Assembly (NCBI GenBank): GCA_964035575.1
Contig: OZ037929.1
Location: forward strand, 1,104,757 to 1,168,756
Reading direction: 5' to 3'
DNA from: Rhynchopus sp. YZ270_cl-10
Lineage: Eukaryota; Euglenozoa; Diplonemea; Diplonemida; Diplonemidae
Length of the DNA: 64,000 nt
Below, one piece after another: positions 1 through 13,300 of the stretch (the first letter of the stretch is position 1; every line of letters begins with the position of its first letter). The notes beneath the pieces are model-generated. The model ran no database searches. It was not told the origin of the DNA and was given only the letters and a program-made list of their open reading frames with translations. Made by a program: the position numbers and the translations under genes.

Positions 1-21
1 ACCAATGTGTCCACCTCACTG

Positions 22-44
22 CTTTTCTTCTTTTGTCTCCTCAG
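22..44 (+). promoter_or_regulatory. candidate 3' splice (trans-splice?) acceptor
   Basis: A nearly pure pyrimidine tract ends in CAG about 205 bases upstream of the MAPEG start codon. In kinetoplastids such a tract plus AG receives the spliced leader; in other eukaryotes it could be the acceptor of a 5' UTR intron. No donor or leader sequence can be seen in the window, so the assignment rests on the tract alone. Confidence 0.35.
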
Positions 45-249
45 TTGTGTGTCCCCACCACCACCATACGTCCAAACGGCCTCCTTCCATGGTGAGAGAG
101 CAATGGACTGGCAGGTGTAGCACTTCGAAGAGTTGTGTTTTCCTTACACAACACAACAGCCCACCATGAAGAGGTAGCCTGTGTGGAGCATCCTCAACAC
201 AACACAACATCTGCAATCAGACACAATACACAAAACACCACACCACAAC

Positions 250-702
250 ATGTCGAACACGTACCTGAACACCGTTGCAGGAGTGACTGGGTTTCTCGGA
301 CTGAAGCTTGCCGTGACACACCTTCTCACGATCCGCACCCGCCTGCTGACGACGTCGTTCAAGACTGCTGAGGACAGCACAGACATCCCTGCCCCTCTGG
401 TGGCGCTGTTCAAGGTGCTGCTTGGTGCCTACGGACCCCCACAGGACATGGCAAGGCTGCAGGGGTGTGTGTCGAACTCGCTTGAGAACGAGCCGCAGCT
501 GCTTGCCATGGCACTGATGCTTGGCCTCTCCGGGAAGGCGAACGACACAGACGTGCTTCTGCTGAAGGTCTTCGCAGCCATGCGTTTCATCCACTTTGTC
601 ACATACCTGCTTGCGGTCCAGCCGTTCCGCGCACTGTCCTTCGTGTCGGGGCTGACTGTGAACCTGTTCTTCGGTGCAAGGCTGACTGCACTCCTTCTCT
701 GA
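250..702 (+). CDS. MAPEG-family membrane protein (microsomal GST-like)
   Basis: This encodes a 150-residue protein, close to the roughly 150-155 residues of microsomal glutathione S-transferase 1 and prostaglandin E synthase. MAPEG proteins are trimeric four-helix membrane enzymes of the ER or mitochondrial outer membrane that conjugate or isomerise lipophilic substrates with glutathione. Hydrophobic segments lie near residues 5-25, 48-60, 82-96 and 103-150. Family hallmarks visible are E79-N80 in the SLENEP segment (equivalent to the LENI region of MGST1), the R112-x-x-H115 pair in the third helix region, and a QPFRALSF segment before the last helix. The ATG at 250 is preferred over an in-frame ATG at 181, because the 23 extra residues are polar and would precede the first helix. 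No intron is needed. Family membership is fairly sure; the substrate is unknown. Confidence 0.8.
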   Translation: MSNTYLNTVAGVTGFLGLKLAVTHLLTIRTRLLTTSFKTAEDSTDIPAPLVALFKVLLGAYGPPQDMARLQGCVSNSLENEPQLLAMALMLGLSGKANDTDVLLLKVFAAMRFIHFVTYLLAVQPFRALSFVSGLTVNLFFGARLTALLL

Positions 703-1326
703 TGTGCTAGAGCGGGAGGTAGGCTGGGATGTTTCAAACCTTTGTTCGTTTCCTTGCAAGGAAGTGTTGTGGGTTGAGAAACGGAACTAATAATGCCACA
801 CGTTTGATCTTCTGATGTCAAGTCTTCTCTTTCCTTGTCCTTGGTACAGAGTTGGCAGAGCTCAGTTTGATTCTGATCCATATTTTCATTTTTCCCTTTT
901 CTATCTCCTTATTGTTGGACCTTGTTGTATTTGCTCTCTAACTTGGCAACGCAACTACTCTCCATGGTCCATGGGTTGGGGTTCGGGTTGAGACTTCAGA
1001 GGACGGGCAAGAGCGGCTCTCAGGGTTATCTCGAGCTATAGTTCCTGCATTTGCTAATGTTCTTTAGTCTTAGTGTTTTATTGTTTGGAAGAGAAGAGTG
1101 AACGCAACAGTAAAGAACCATACATTCTGCAAGCATTTGTCATGCCCCACATACCTCTCCTCACACAGCACCTCCCAACAACACAGGAGAAACTATTTTC
1201 TGATTTTTACACATAAAGTTCTACACTTACACAAAAACAAGTAAACGAGAGAGAGGCCGTGAGAGCGTGTGGCTGAACGGGAAGGGAAACCTGAGACCGC
1301 AAGAGAGCTCGGGTTCTCGAAAGAGA
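703..1326. other. spacer, no gene seen
   Basis: This is 624 bases of AT-rich sequence between the MAPEG gene and the giant surface-protein gene. A T/C-rich stretch lies at about 881-919 and could serve RNA processing, but no convincing acceptor AG close to the next gene stands out. I see no ORF, tRNA or repeat here. Confidence 0.5.
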
Positions 1327-4300
1327 ATGGGAAGAACAGGGCCTAGCGCCCTTGTGGGGGTGGCCCTGCTCGGGGTTGCCCTTGTTGGGCATGTTGGAGA
1401 AGCTGCAAACACAAAGACGGTAACGTACACAATGTCGAAGTCGAAGTCGCGCAGTCTGTCAACCTCGAAGTCGGCGTCTGTGTCGCTGTCGCTGCCGACG
1501 GGGTCGATGTCGTACTCGCTGCCGTCTGGGACAGCGTCGTCGTCACTGTCGCTGCCGACAGGATCAATGTCGTTCTCACTGCCGTCTGGAACAGCGTCCT
1601 TCTCAGGATCGCTGTCGAAGTCGAAGTCGGCGTCCGTGTCGCTGTCGCTGCCAACGGGGACGGCGTCGGCGTCTGGGTCGCTGTCGAAGTCTCTGTCGCT
1701 GTCGACGTCGCTGACGCAGTCGCTGTCGAAGACAGTGTCGCTGACACACTCGCTCGGGTCGTACAACAACTACACGATGGGGATGTACCACGGTGCCACA
1801 CTGCGGGAGGGTGACGAGTTCCGTGTGCGTGTGCAGACGGTGCTGCAGACACCGGACGGGACGAAGCGTGTGGAGTACGCACTGAACTCGACAGCTGCGG
1901 CGCAGTTTGACGTGCGCATGTACACGTGGGACTCGACGAAGGACATCCGGTGCGAGTACACAAGCGCAACGCCGCTGGCACAGACGACGGAGTACGGGAT
2001 GTCTATGGCGGACAGTGCGGCAGGGGACCGGTTTGTGTCGTCTGCTCACGCAACGTTTGTGGCACCGCCGTCGACAACGACGTTTGTTGTGTGCTTCAAG
2101 CACGTGCTGGACTCGCGTTTCTTTGATAAGGAGACGCAGGCTGAGTTCGGGCAGTGGAAGATGCTTGTGCTCGGGAACGGGGAGTACAAGTTCACACCGC
2201 AGGCAGCGAAGCTGTGGTACTACCTGCCCGACGCGACGCTGGGGCAGTACGCAGTGGTGCAGCTGCTGTCGGCGCAGGCGAACTTCAACTTCACGTACGC
2301 GCCGAGTGGGTGTGCGACAGCAGAGTTCAAGTGTGCGGACGGGGACAACCTGAAGATTGTGAAGCAGGGGGACCCGTGCACGTACGAGTACCAGACGTTT
2401 GGGCTGCCGTACTACGGGACGAACTACGTGGACGCGGCAGGGACGTGGCAGGGCGAGGGGACGCGTGGGCTGCTGGAGGGTGCGACTGCGGGCGGTGTGG
2501 GTGTGTTTGGGACGCCGTACGCAAACCCGCTGGTGGACTCGTGGTCGTCGAGCGGGACGTACTACGCACAGAACTCGACGGTGACGCCGATGTGGTCGGA
2601 GGCGATGGTGTACGTGCGTCTGCCGCAGACGGCGGCGAAGTACGACATCTGCTACTCGTCGCGGCAGGAGCGTGCGGAGGTGTCGAACCTGAACAGCACG
2701 AACGCAACTGCACCCGTATGGCGGAAGCTGTACCGCTGCACGTCGCCGTCAGCGTGTGCGTCGAACTCGGCGAACCTGTACTTCACGGCCGTGGTGGAGC
2801 CTGTCGGGTGGTCGATGGTGGACATGACGCCCGGGACGTGGGGGGAGATTGTGTTTGACGACAGCGGTGCCGGGGCGCTGAACAACCTGCCGGCGTCGAG
2901 CACAGTGGCGGTGAGTGCGCCGCAGGCGTCTGGGGCGGACCCGATGGTGATGACGACGAGTGCGAACTACTGGGCGCCGTCTGGGGGCGACTACTTCCGT
3001 ATTGTGGCGGCTGCGTCGCTGGCAGAGGCACAGACGGACGGACGTGCGCACCCGTGGCCGACAGCGGCGAAGACAGGGTCGCAACCGCTGGCAGGGTGCT
3101 GGTCGCGTGCGCTGGACACAGCGTCGTCGTCGTCGCAGGGAGGCTTCGTGGAGGAGGAGACGCCGTACCCGATTGGGTCGCGCAACCTTGTTGGGGACCC
3201 GACGGCGTCTGGGGTGGCGGACGCGACGGGCGGTGTGGCGGTGACGGTGTCGACGCTGTACGTGCCGGCGACGCGGTACTCGCAGTGGTATGTGTGCTAC
3301 CGGAAGACGTGCACGTACAGCGGGGCGACGTGCACGAAGAACTCGGGGATGCGCGTGCTGCCGTTCCACAAGGGCGGGACCGGGTCGCTGCCCGTGCGCT
3401 GGACACACCTGAACGACTCGTACCTGCCGGGGACGACGTCGACGGCAGCACACCCGCTTGTGCCGGACTACATTGTGAATCAGGACGCGGCGGGTGCACC
3501 GGCGTACCCTGCGTGGGCGACGTGGTACATGAACGACACGCGCACAGGGACGTGGGGCCCGCTTGTGGTTGAGACAGTGAACGCGACGGCACCGATGGGA
3601 GTGGACACGCGTGCGTGGAACTTCGGGCGCACGTACGCGACAGGCGACCGCGTGGGGCAGACTGTGGGGAGTGTGCTGCGCCTGGTGCAGGCGGGGAAGC
3701 CGTGTGACTACGCGTCGTTCCGCCCGATCCCCTCTGTGGGGGCGGAGAACAAAGACGGTGGTATGGTGGAGTGCAACAACGCCGGGGCCGAGACGGACAA
3801 GACGGCGTGCGCAGGGTCGATGTCGGACGTGGCGGCGTCGTCGAACGCGGCGTACTACATCACCGTCCCGGACATCACAAACTACATTGTGTGCCACAGA
3901 AACCGTTTCTTCAACTGGGTTGCGCTGTCGCCGTCGGGCACGACAGGGGCGTGGAACGACAAGACGAAGCCGATGCCGGACAGCGTGCTGGAGCGTGGGG
4001 CGTGGGTGTCGCCGTCGTCGTACTTCACACCGACGACGTCTGCCCTGACGTCGCTGTCGCTGTCTGCGGTGGAGATGCGTGCAGGGATGGAGGCGCTGTT
4101 CCTTGTCACGGACGCAACGGTGTCGCTGCAGGTGGGCCCGCGGAAGGCGTGTGCCGGGGGCTGCCCGGCGTCCGGGGACGTGCTGCGCCTCGTGGCGGCG
4201 GACAAGAACTGCGACATCAACCCGTACAACTGGAACATGGGGAAGCTGGCAGACGCACACCTGTCGCTGATCTGCAACGTGACTGGTGCGGGGTCGATTG

Positions 4301-7300
4301 CGCAGTCTGGGCTGTACTACGACTCGGCGTCGGTGCGCGCCTGTGCGCTGGCGGGGCCGACACAGACGATGTGCCAGAACGCAACGTGCAACTCGACAGA
4401 ACCTCACCTGGCGGAGCTGGCGGCGAAGACGCCCGACATTTATGACGACATTGTGCCACACGACCACACGTACACGGGTGGGCACGCGACGGTGGCAGCT
4501 GTGGTGGTGATGCCGCCGCACATCACGACGTCGAACGGGCCGAACTTCTACAAGGTGTGCTACAAGCAGGCGGGGATGGACAACTGGGCCGTGTTTAACG
4601 AGACCTGGGAGGTGAAGCCTGCGCCGGCAATGAAGGTGTCGCCGGCACGCATCAGCGAGGTGCTGCTGGGCGGGGAGCTGAAGCGGTTCCGCGTGCAGCT
4701 GACGACGGGTACGCTGGCTGTGACGGACAACAACGGGACGATTACGGCGGACTTCTCGCTGTACGCGAAGCTGGTGCCCTTCAGCACGATGGAGCAGAAC
4801 CGCTACTGCCAGAACCAGGCCGGGAGCTCGGAGGGGGAGATCTACTCTGCGGCAACGTCGAAGTTCAACCTGCTGACGGATGGGGCCAACAACACCGTCG
4901 ACTTCTACCTGACGGTGCCGCACACGCCGGGGAACTACTCGCTGTGCGTACAGCTGCGTCAGTCGTCTGAGGACTGGATGTCGTGGTGGCGCCCGGGGTC
5001 TGCGGACGCGAACGCGTACGACTACAAGGTGATTGACAACGGGGTGCGTTGGTACGTGACGCCCGGGAACCAGCCGACGAACCAGGGACTGTCGAAGGTG
5101 CAGTTCCTGCGGTGCGCACCGACAGTTAACCACACGTGCTCGCCGGCAGCAAGCCAGGACGTGTTTGACACGAACCCCGGAAAGGACGCAGCGAAGATTG
5201 TGGCCGTGGGGTCTGCGTGCCACGACGGGTCGACGAACCTGACGCAGTGGGGAACGTCTGTGCACGTGTGGACGGAGCCCGGGGCAACGGCGTCGGCGCT
5301 CGGGATGACGGACCTGGGGCCGGCGGACGGGCCTAGCGACGTGGCGGAGCTGCGTACGGTGCTGCCTGCGGCGACGAACGACGCGCGCACGCAGTACAAG
5401 GTGTGCATTCGCACGGTGTTCCTGCAGGGCGGGCTGGGCGGGACGGCACTGAAGGCACGCTGGGTGGAGGTGCAGGAGGCTCAGGGGCTCAGCGGGCAGC
5501 ACCTGGTGCAGGCGGCGACGGGGCGTGCCGGGTTCCGCACAGAGATGGGGCTTGTGAAGTCGTGGACGCTGAACGCGGCGCTGCGGCCTGCGGTGAGCCT
5601 GTACTCGTCGGAGGCGAAGGCGGACGCGACTGCGCTTGCGGGTGTGTCGACACAGTATGTGGCGGACGTGACGGCAGCGACGGCGACTGCGACGGACGGG
5701 TTTGTCTTCAACACGTACAGCAGCACGGCGTCGAACACAGAGCTGCAGGCACAGAACATCTTCAAGCTTGTGCTGTCGAAGACCCCTGTCGGGCGTCTCC
5801 CGAAGGACCCGAGCACAGAGGAGACGTGGGGGACGCTGTCGAACTGGGCCGGGTCCGGTGTCGGGGTGGACTGCATGTCGCCGGCCGCGGTGTCGAACGT
5901 GGGGACGTGCACCGACAACGACACGACGAGCGGGACGCCGTTCTGCCCGTACCTCGCGTCGACGACGTCGGGGACGTCGATTGGGGCGTACTTCCACATC
6001 CCGCTGAACCCGGGGAGCTACCAGGTGTGCTACAAGGTGAACCACACAAGCCTGACGGTGGCAAACCCGTGGCTGCGTCTGGCGTCGAGCAGCGAGGGGG
6101 ACTACCTGCTGCACTCGCACCCGGCGTTCCTGGAGATGATTGTAGGGTCTGCGCAGGCGAACATGTCTGTGTTCGACCTGCGGACGATGGAGAGCACGTG
6201 GGACACGACTGGGGAGCAGGTGTCTGTGTCGTCGTGGTGCGGGACTTCGAGCGGGGTGAACTGCACGGCGCTGAACGGGGCCTCCGGGTTCACAACCGAC
6301 CTGGTGACGATTGCGAACGACACGCAGGTGTGCCCGACGCCGTCGACTGTGGCGGGGAGCGCGACCGGGGCGCCGGAGTGGTTCCAGCTGGTGCGGACAA
6401 CAAACGCGTCGGCAATGGTGGCGGACACGTGGGGCACGACGACGGCATCGGCGTTTGCGCTGCCGCCTGCGCTGTACCCGGCCACGTCTGGGCAGTACAA
6501 GATCTGTGTGTTCAAGGCTGGGGAGGCGACGGCGACGGCAATGGGGAACGCGTCGGCGAAGCAGGTGACGAAGAAGGGTGTGGTGTACCAGCTGTACAAC
6601 CGCGGGCTGAAGAAGTACGGAGGCGGGAGCGGGTACTGGCGCGACTCGAACATCCCGCCGTCGCAGCTGACGGTGACGTCGACGCTGGCGTTCAACTCGT
6701 CGCTGCGCTTCATGCAGTTCACAACGGCGACGACGCTCGAGACGCTGTACGGGGCGTCGGCGGTGAGTGCGGCGTCTGTGACGGACGCGACAACGGGGAT
6801 GGTGTCACGCACGCCGCTGCTGACGTCTGGGGCGGTGGTTGTGTACGACGTGCAGGTAGCGACGAAGGACAAGCTGCCTGTGCCGTTTGGGTCGTTCCCG
6901 CTGGTGGTGAAGCGGTGTGCGCAGGCGACGGCGTTCGCAGGGCTCGAGTGTGTGGCGGCATCGCAGGTGGAGCCGAGTGTGTCGCCGGGCCCGTTCACGG
7001 TGTGGGCGATTGGGGGCGCCTGCAAGCAGGCGAACGCCACACAGTATGGGTGGGAGCGGAACGGTCTGCGTCAGTTCACCCAGTCTGGGCAGGTGCGTCT
7101 GTCGCTGCAGTACCGGTCTGCGTGCCCGGCGGGGGAGTTCGGGTGCGGGGTGCGGTTTGAGGCAACGACACAGAGCGGGGTGCAGCTGCTGTCGCCTGCG
7201 CAGTGGGTGAACGTGGCGGCCAAGGCACCGAACGGTGTGGCGCTGGACGGGAACGAGCCGAACACCGCGTTCAAGGGGACGGCGATGAAGACGACCGGGT

Positions 7301-10300
7301 GTGCCACGACGGGGGTGACAACGTGCTACCTGAAGAAGTGTGTGCACGGGCTGCCGTGCACGCTGAGCCTGCAGGCACGCCGGGACGGGCCGAGCGAGTT
7401 TGCGGCGAACGGGACGGTGCAGGTGCTGTACGCGCAGGACGACTACGGCGCGAACTACTCTGCGTCTGCTGCACCGCCGCAGGTGGCAACAGCCCTCGGG
7501 TCGACGGTGGGGTCGCAGCCGCTGCTCCCGGCGGAGGTGTGGGGACTTGGCGGGACGGCGTCGTACACCTTCACTCCGAAGCTGAAGGACGGAGCGCTGG
7601 CATCGACCACGGTGTACCTGAACGTGACGTACCAGGGGGTGACGACGGGCGGGGCGGTGCACCTGTCGTGGACGCGCTTTGTGGTTGAGGTGTCGCGGGC
7701 GGTGCTGGCGGCAGTGGACCCTGTGCGTGTGGACCCGTGGGACGTGGCGGGCGGGCTTGCGGCGACGCGCTCGCCGTCGCCTGCGTTTATCGGGACCATG
7801 ACGGCGGCGACGGCGTCTGTGGCGGGAAGCATCACTGCCGTGTCCGGGTCGTACCTCGAGGCCCTTGTGCCGTACCAGCTGACGTACGTGCCGCGTGACG
7901 CGTCGCTGAAGGCACTGCCAAAGGTGTGGGGTGCGCTGTCCGGATGGAAGGTGACGGCGACGGTAGGGACGGCAACGACAGACAACATGGTGCTGTACAG
8001 CAGGTACCCGGACGAGACCTTTGTGACGGCCCCGCAGATCCTGTCGAAGGCGGCGCTTATGGAGACCATCGGGAACGCGTTCTCGTTTGCCTTCGTGTTC
8101 CGTGTGTACGTTGTGGACAACGCGTGCTCGCGGTTCTCGTCGGCGGGTGGGTGCACACTTGTTTTCACCTTCTCGGACGGGACGAACACTGTGAAGGCGA
8201 ACGTGGTGACACCTGTGCGCGTGCCCGCAAGCACCGTCGAGGTGACGCCTGCAGCGGCCTCCGGGACTGTGCGCGAGGGGATCTCGGTGGCGGTGCGGCC
8301 CGGGTCGTACATTGCGGCGCCGAGCACAGGGGCACAGACCTTCGTGTACGACGACTTCCACTACGGGGAGGTGTTTGCGCTGCTGGACGGGCCTGGTCCG
8401 ACTGACGGGGCATCGAACCGGGACAAGCTGCGCATGACACCGGATGCAACAAACTGGGTGGCGGGGCAGTGTGCTTACAGCAGCCCGAGCGGGAAGGGGT
8501 GTCTTGTGGAGAAGTACCCGACGAAGACGCTTGCGGCGGCTGCGTCTGTGGCCGGGGCGACGGGGTCGTGGGGCGCACAGTGGACGATGCGCCCGCACGT
8601 GCCGTGCAACCGGTGTGCGTTCACGTTCCACACAACCTGGGGCGCAGGGCCGGACTCGTCTGAGTACGCGGCGGACGGGACGCAGCGCGGGACAACGACG
8701 CTGACGTGGACGGAGGAGGCTGTGACACTCGAGTGCTCGTCGGCGGCGGTGCAGATCACGACCGGGGCGGTGATGTCGGACGAGTTTGCGCTGACGGTGT
8801 CGGCGGGGGTGACCGGGATGACTGGGACGAACGCAGTGTACCCGCGCTGGTGGGTGATGACGAACTCGAACACGTCTGTGACGCCTGCGGGGGTGTACCC
8901 GCTGTACAAGGTCGGGGAGACGAAGACGGCGTGGTGGTCGCAGATGGGTGCCCGCGCGAACATGGGGACGGCAGTCGCGAACTTCAGCCGCCTGTACTTC
9001 GACAACACGACGGTGCCTGCACTCGGGGCGACGGCGGACGTGAAGGTTGTGTTCAGCGCAGTCGGGATCCGGTACGCGAGCGGGGCGCAGGCGGCGGCTG
9101 GGTCGCGCCCGACGGGGACGTCGGCGTACACGTGCACGTCTGCGGTGACGCTGTCGCAGCGTGAGGCGGCGGTGGCGGCGGCAGTGACAACAACGACGTC
9201 GATCCAGCTTGTGTCTGTCGGGGGCGGGGTGACGTCGCTGTGCGCGTCGTCTGCGACGGGTGTGTGCACGGAATACACGGCCACTGTGAGCGAGTTCGGG
9301 GCGGGGATCACTGTGGACGTGAAGTTTGTGAACACGTCCTCGACGGGGACGGTTGTGGACGACACGTCGTCGCGCAACGTGACGGTGGCGCAGGCTGGTG
9401 GGGCCGGGTCGAGCCCGTCGGGGGCACCTGCGTGGACGTACGGTACGGAGGTGTGGACGAGTGGGACGATTGTGCTCGACTCTGCGTACAACCCGTCGTC
9501 GCTGGAGACGATTGGGACGAACACGTACACGTACGGGAACCTGACGGTGGTGGCGACGCGGACGCAGCCAGACGCAGCGGTGCTGGCAGTGGCGCCGCAG
9601 GGTGCCGGGTCGGTGACGCTCAAGTACTCCGGGACCGGGGCGCCTGCACGCAAGGCGATGTTCAAGGTGTGCGAGGCGGCGTGGGACGGGTCTGCGGAGG
9701 TGATGTCGACGGTGGCGAACCGGTGTGTGACAATCAGCCTGTGGATCACGCCGACGACGCAGACACGCGCCACGGTGTACGCGGTGGAGCCGGCGTCGCA
9801 GAGCTTCGTGCACGGGACAACGTCGGCGTGCGGGGCGGCGACGACAGCGACGTTCACGGTGGCGTCGTACTTCACCGTAGGGACAAGCACGACGCTGCGG
9901 TACTGGGCGTACGACAGCCAGCTCGGGTACACGCTCACGGCAGGGACGCAGTACCTGCTTGAGTCTGGGGCGACGACGGCAGCGGCGTCGCTGATGAAGA
10001 ACAACTCGGTGACACGCGGGGCGGCCATCACGCACACAGTCGCGACGACTGGCCTGAAGGTGTCCTTCACGTTCTACGGGCGCGACAAGGTGACAACAAA
10101 CACAACAGCGAGTGTGGCGGGGGCGGTGCAGTCGGACGTCGGGGGGACGATCACCGCAGTCGCGACAACGGCGCAGTACATGTGGGTGTCGGCGACGGAG
10201 ACGCTGTCGAAGTGGGAGGTGAACACAACAGTGAGCGTGGACGACGAGTGCCCGACGAAGCGCCGCCTGCAGACGTCGACAAGCAACTACAGGACGTACG

Positions 10301-13300
10301 GAACAGGTGTGCCCGGGGCGGGGTGGAGCTACGCGTCCGGGGGTGCTGTGGCGGGGCTGCCGTTCCCGATCCAGACGGTGGTGCGGACGACAAGCGGGGC
10401 GCGTGCGTGGTCATTCACAAAGGACATCCTGGTGCGTGTGGCGAAGCGGAGCTGGACCGGCTGCAACGACGGAGGGACGCTGAAGGTGTACGACCTGGCA
10501 GGTTCGCTTACGAGTGAGACGACGCGCCTGGTGGAGGGGACGGTGAAGACGACGACGTGGGTTGAGTCTGCGACGGCCGCCGTGTCGACACGCGGGGGTG
10601 TGGCGGTGCCGTGGAGCGTGCTGTCGACGGAGTGCGAGGCGTGCACGCTGCAGCTCGACCTGTGCTACGGGGGCAAGACTGCGGCGACGTGTCTGGACGG
10701 GCTTGGTGTGGGGTCGACGGACCCGTCGGACGCACTCCCGATCTTTGCGGACCGGAGCAAGCTGTCGAAGCCGTTCTCGGTCAAGGCGCCGCGCATGGAC
10801 GTCATGGAGGTGTACGACCAGACGCTGCCGGACTCGACGTCGGCGATCCGTGTGGGCGACATGTTTGCCGTCAAGGTGGAGAACGTGCAGCGCTTTGCCG
10901 GGGTGTGGGCGATGAACGAGCCTTCCACCTCGGGGTGGACGCGCGAGGTGTGGGTGCGGTCTGTGTGGATGGGTGAGAGCGGGGCGACGCTGGCACAGAT
11001 GCGCTACGGAAACGGTGGGTTCGTGCACGACGGTGCTGCGCGTGCTGCGGCTGCTGGGGGGTCTGCGCCGCCGTCGGGCTGCAACGCAGCAGTGTCGGCA
11101 GCGGAGTTTGTGGCCGCTGCGGACCGTGTGACGCTGTCGGGGGCGTCGAGCGGGAGCCTGAACTTCTTCTTCGCACGTCCGTGCGGACGTTGCCAGGTGT
11201 GGCTTGACTACAGGCTGACGCCACCAGCAGCGCTGGTCGGACGCCACATGGCTGTGCGCAGCTCGTTCCCACTGCGGGCGTACACGGCGGCAGTGGCGGT
11301 GCCGGGATCAGCGCTTGTATACACGGTGCAGACATGCGGGATGGCGTGGCTGCTCGGGGGCGTGCCGCTGACGGCCGTGCGCAGGCGCAAGCCGTTCTCT
11401 GTGGGCGCGGTGCGTGTGGACGCGCACAACATCCCTGCGTGGGAGGGGACAACGTCGGCAGCGTTTGCGCGCCAGGGTGGGGCCGGGAACGGTGCTGGTG
11501 TGGCGGCGGTTGTGACCTCGCCTGTGTCGAGCCCTGGGGGCAGCAGCGTGAACGCTGTGGGCGGGAGTGCGACGGTGCGTGCCTTCTTCCTGCGTGCGTG
11601 CTACCAGTGCAGCGTGTCCTTTGCCGGGAAGGCGTCGCCGCTGACGGTGCTGACAGACGCGACACAGATCATTGCGGTGCCGGCGTTCCACTACGAGAAG
11701 TACATGCTGCGCAAGATGACGGCTGCGGGGGCGAAGGCGTCGTGGATGTTCGACGTGTACGCTGCGGACGACCTTGGGGACAGGGCGTACGCTGTGGGCG
11801 GGCCGCCGACGGAGTACGCGCTGCAGCGCATGTACCAGACACGTGCGGCGAACCACCGTGCGGCGGCGTCGATGTCTGCGTCCGGGAAGCTGCCGTCGGA
11901 CCCGACTGCGCTGCTGAACGGGAGTGCGGTGACGGTGACGTACGGGAGCACAAGCGGGCTGCGCCTGACGGAGGGTACGAAGGTGTACAACGGGATCCCG
12001 ATGCCTGTGGTCGAGAAGACGACGCCCGTCGGGGCTGCCGGGCAGGCGACTGTCGAGGTGTCCAAGGCGGCGATGCAGCTGTCGCTGTCGTTTGTGGTGA
12101 CGGGTGCGGCCGGGGTGCCGACAGGGTTCTTCGGGGAGAAGAAGGCGCCGATGGTGCACTTCTCTGTGGAGGCGGGGGCGATGGCGGTGGACACCCTCCC
12201 GTCGGCGTCGTCGTCGTCGCGCTCGTCGGCAGGCGGGGCTGCGTGCACGGCGGACCGCGTTGTGGGTGAGGGCTACTGCACGTTCAACGCGTACGCAATT
12301 GGGCAGGCGCCGGGGGCACAGACTGCGTCGGACAAGTGGTACGTATCAGCCGTGCGCGGTGTGTCGACGGCAACGGTGACGTGCGGCTCGTGCGGGACGG
12401 CGTGGGTGTCGCCTAACGCGACCTACATGGGCGGTGTGGCGACCTTCAAGCTTGGGCTGACCGGGCTCACGGCAGGGACGACGGCTGCGTGCTCGTGCGA
12501 CGTGGTGGTGACGTCGCCTGCATCGCTTGTGAACGGGACGAGCCAGACCTTCAAGGTTGCGTACACGGACACGTCGCTTGCGGACTGGAAGTGGACGTCG
12601 TCGCAGACGCTCGAAGTACCAGCCACGACAACAGGCAAGGCGTACAGTGTGTACAACCGCACCGTGCACGTCGGGCTTGCTGCATGGGACACGACTGGGA
12701 AGTTCCGCGGGATTGGCGGCGTGTCCTGGGCGGCGGGTGCGTCTGTGACAGCAGTGCCGACGGAGATGGTGCCCGAGGGGTGCTTCGCGTGTGCGAGTGG
12801 GACAACAACGTGTGCGATTGCGAACACGAAGGACCCGAAGACTGGGGCTGCCGGCACTGGCGACGCGATTGAGATTGCAGGTGTGTTTGCGGCTGTCGGG
12901 ACGTGCCAGCTCAAGGCGGGTGCCTTCACCGGGTTCCCGACAGGGACCACAGCGCCGACGACGGCAGTGACGTTCACGGTCGAGGCGCCAGTCGGGCTGA
13001 TGATTGCGGGTGCGCCGAACGAGGGGAGCGTGTTGTCGCGACCGAACTTCACGCGCCTGTGGGGACGCACGCTCTCGGGTGCGCCTGCGGCAGTGACCGG
13101 GGTTGGGAGCAGCCTGTCGTTCCAGGTGGTGGACGCGAAGGGGATGCCTGTTGTGGGGGACAACCACATGCAGTTCACGCTGACCGGGACGCAGAAGTCG
13201 AACACGTCGACCGCGACGGTGACGTGGACGGGCGTCGCACGCCGCGGTGTGGGCACGTTCCAGATCCGGTCGAACCAGACGACGCGCACGGCTGCGTGTG

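Noticed and set aside
181-249. Upstream in-frame ATG for the MAPEG gene
   Set aside because: It would add 23 polar residues before the first membrane helix; the protein from 250 has the normal family length.
1267-1326. Upstream GTG start for the giant gene
   Set aside because: In a nuclear gene the first ATG at 1327 opens a good signal peptide; the extension is charged and has no ATG.
2749-10035. Antisense frames of over 1,000 codons inside the giant gene
   Set aside because: They are shadows of a GC-rich coding strand: Arg/His-rich, without domains, while the + frame has a signal peptide, repeats and an anchor.
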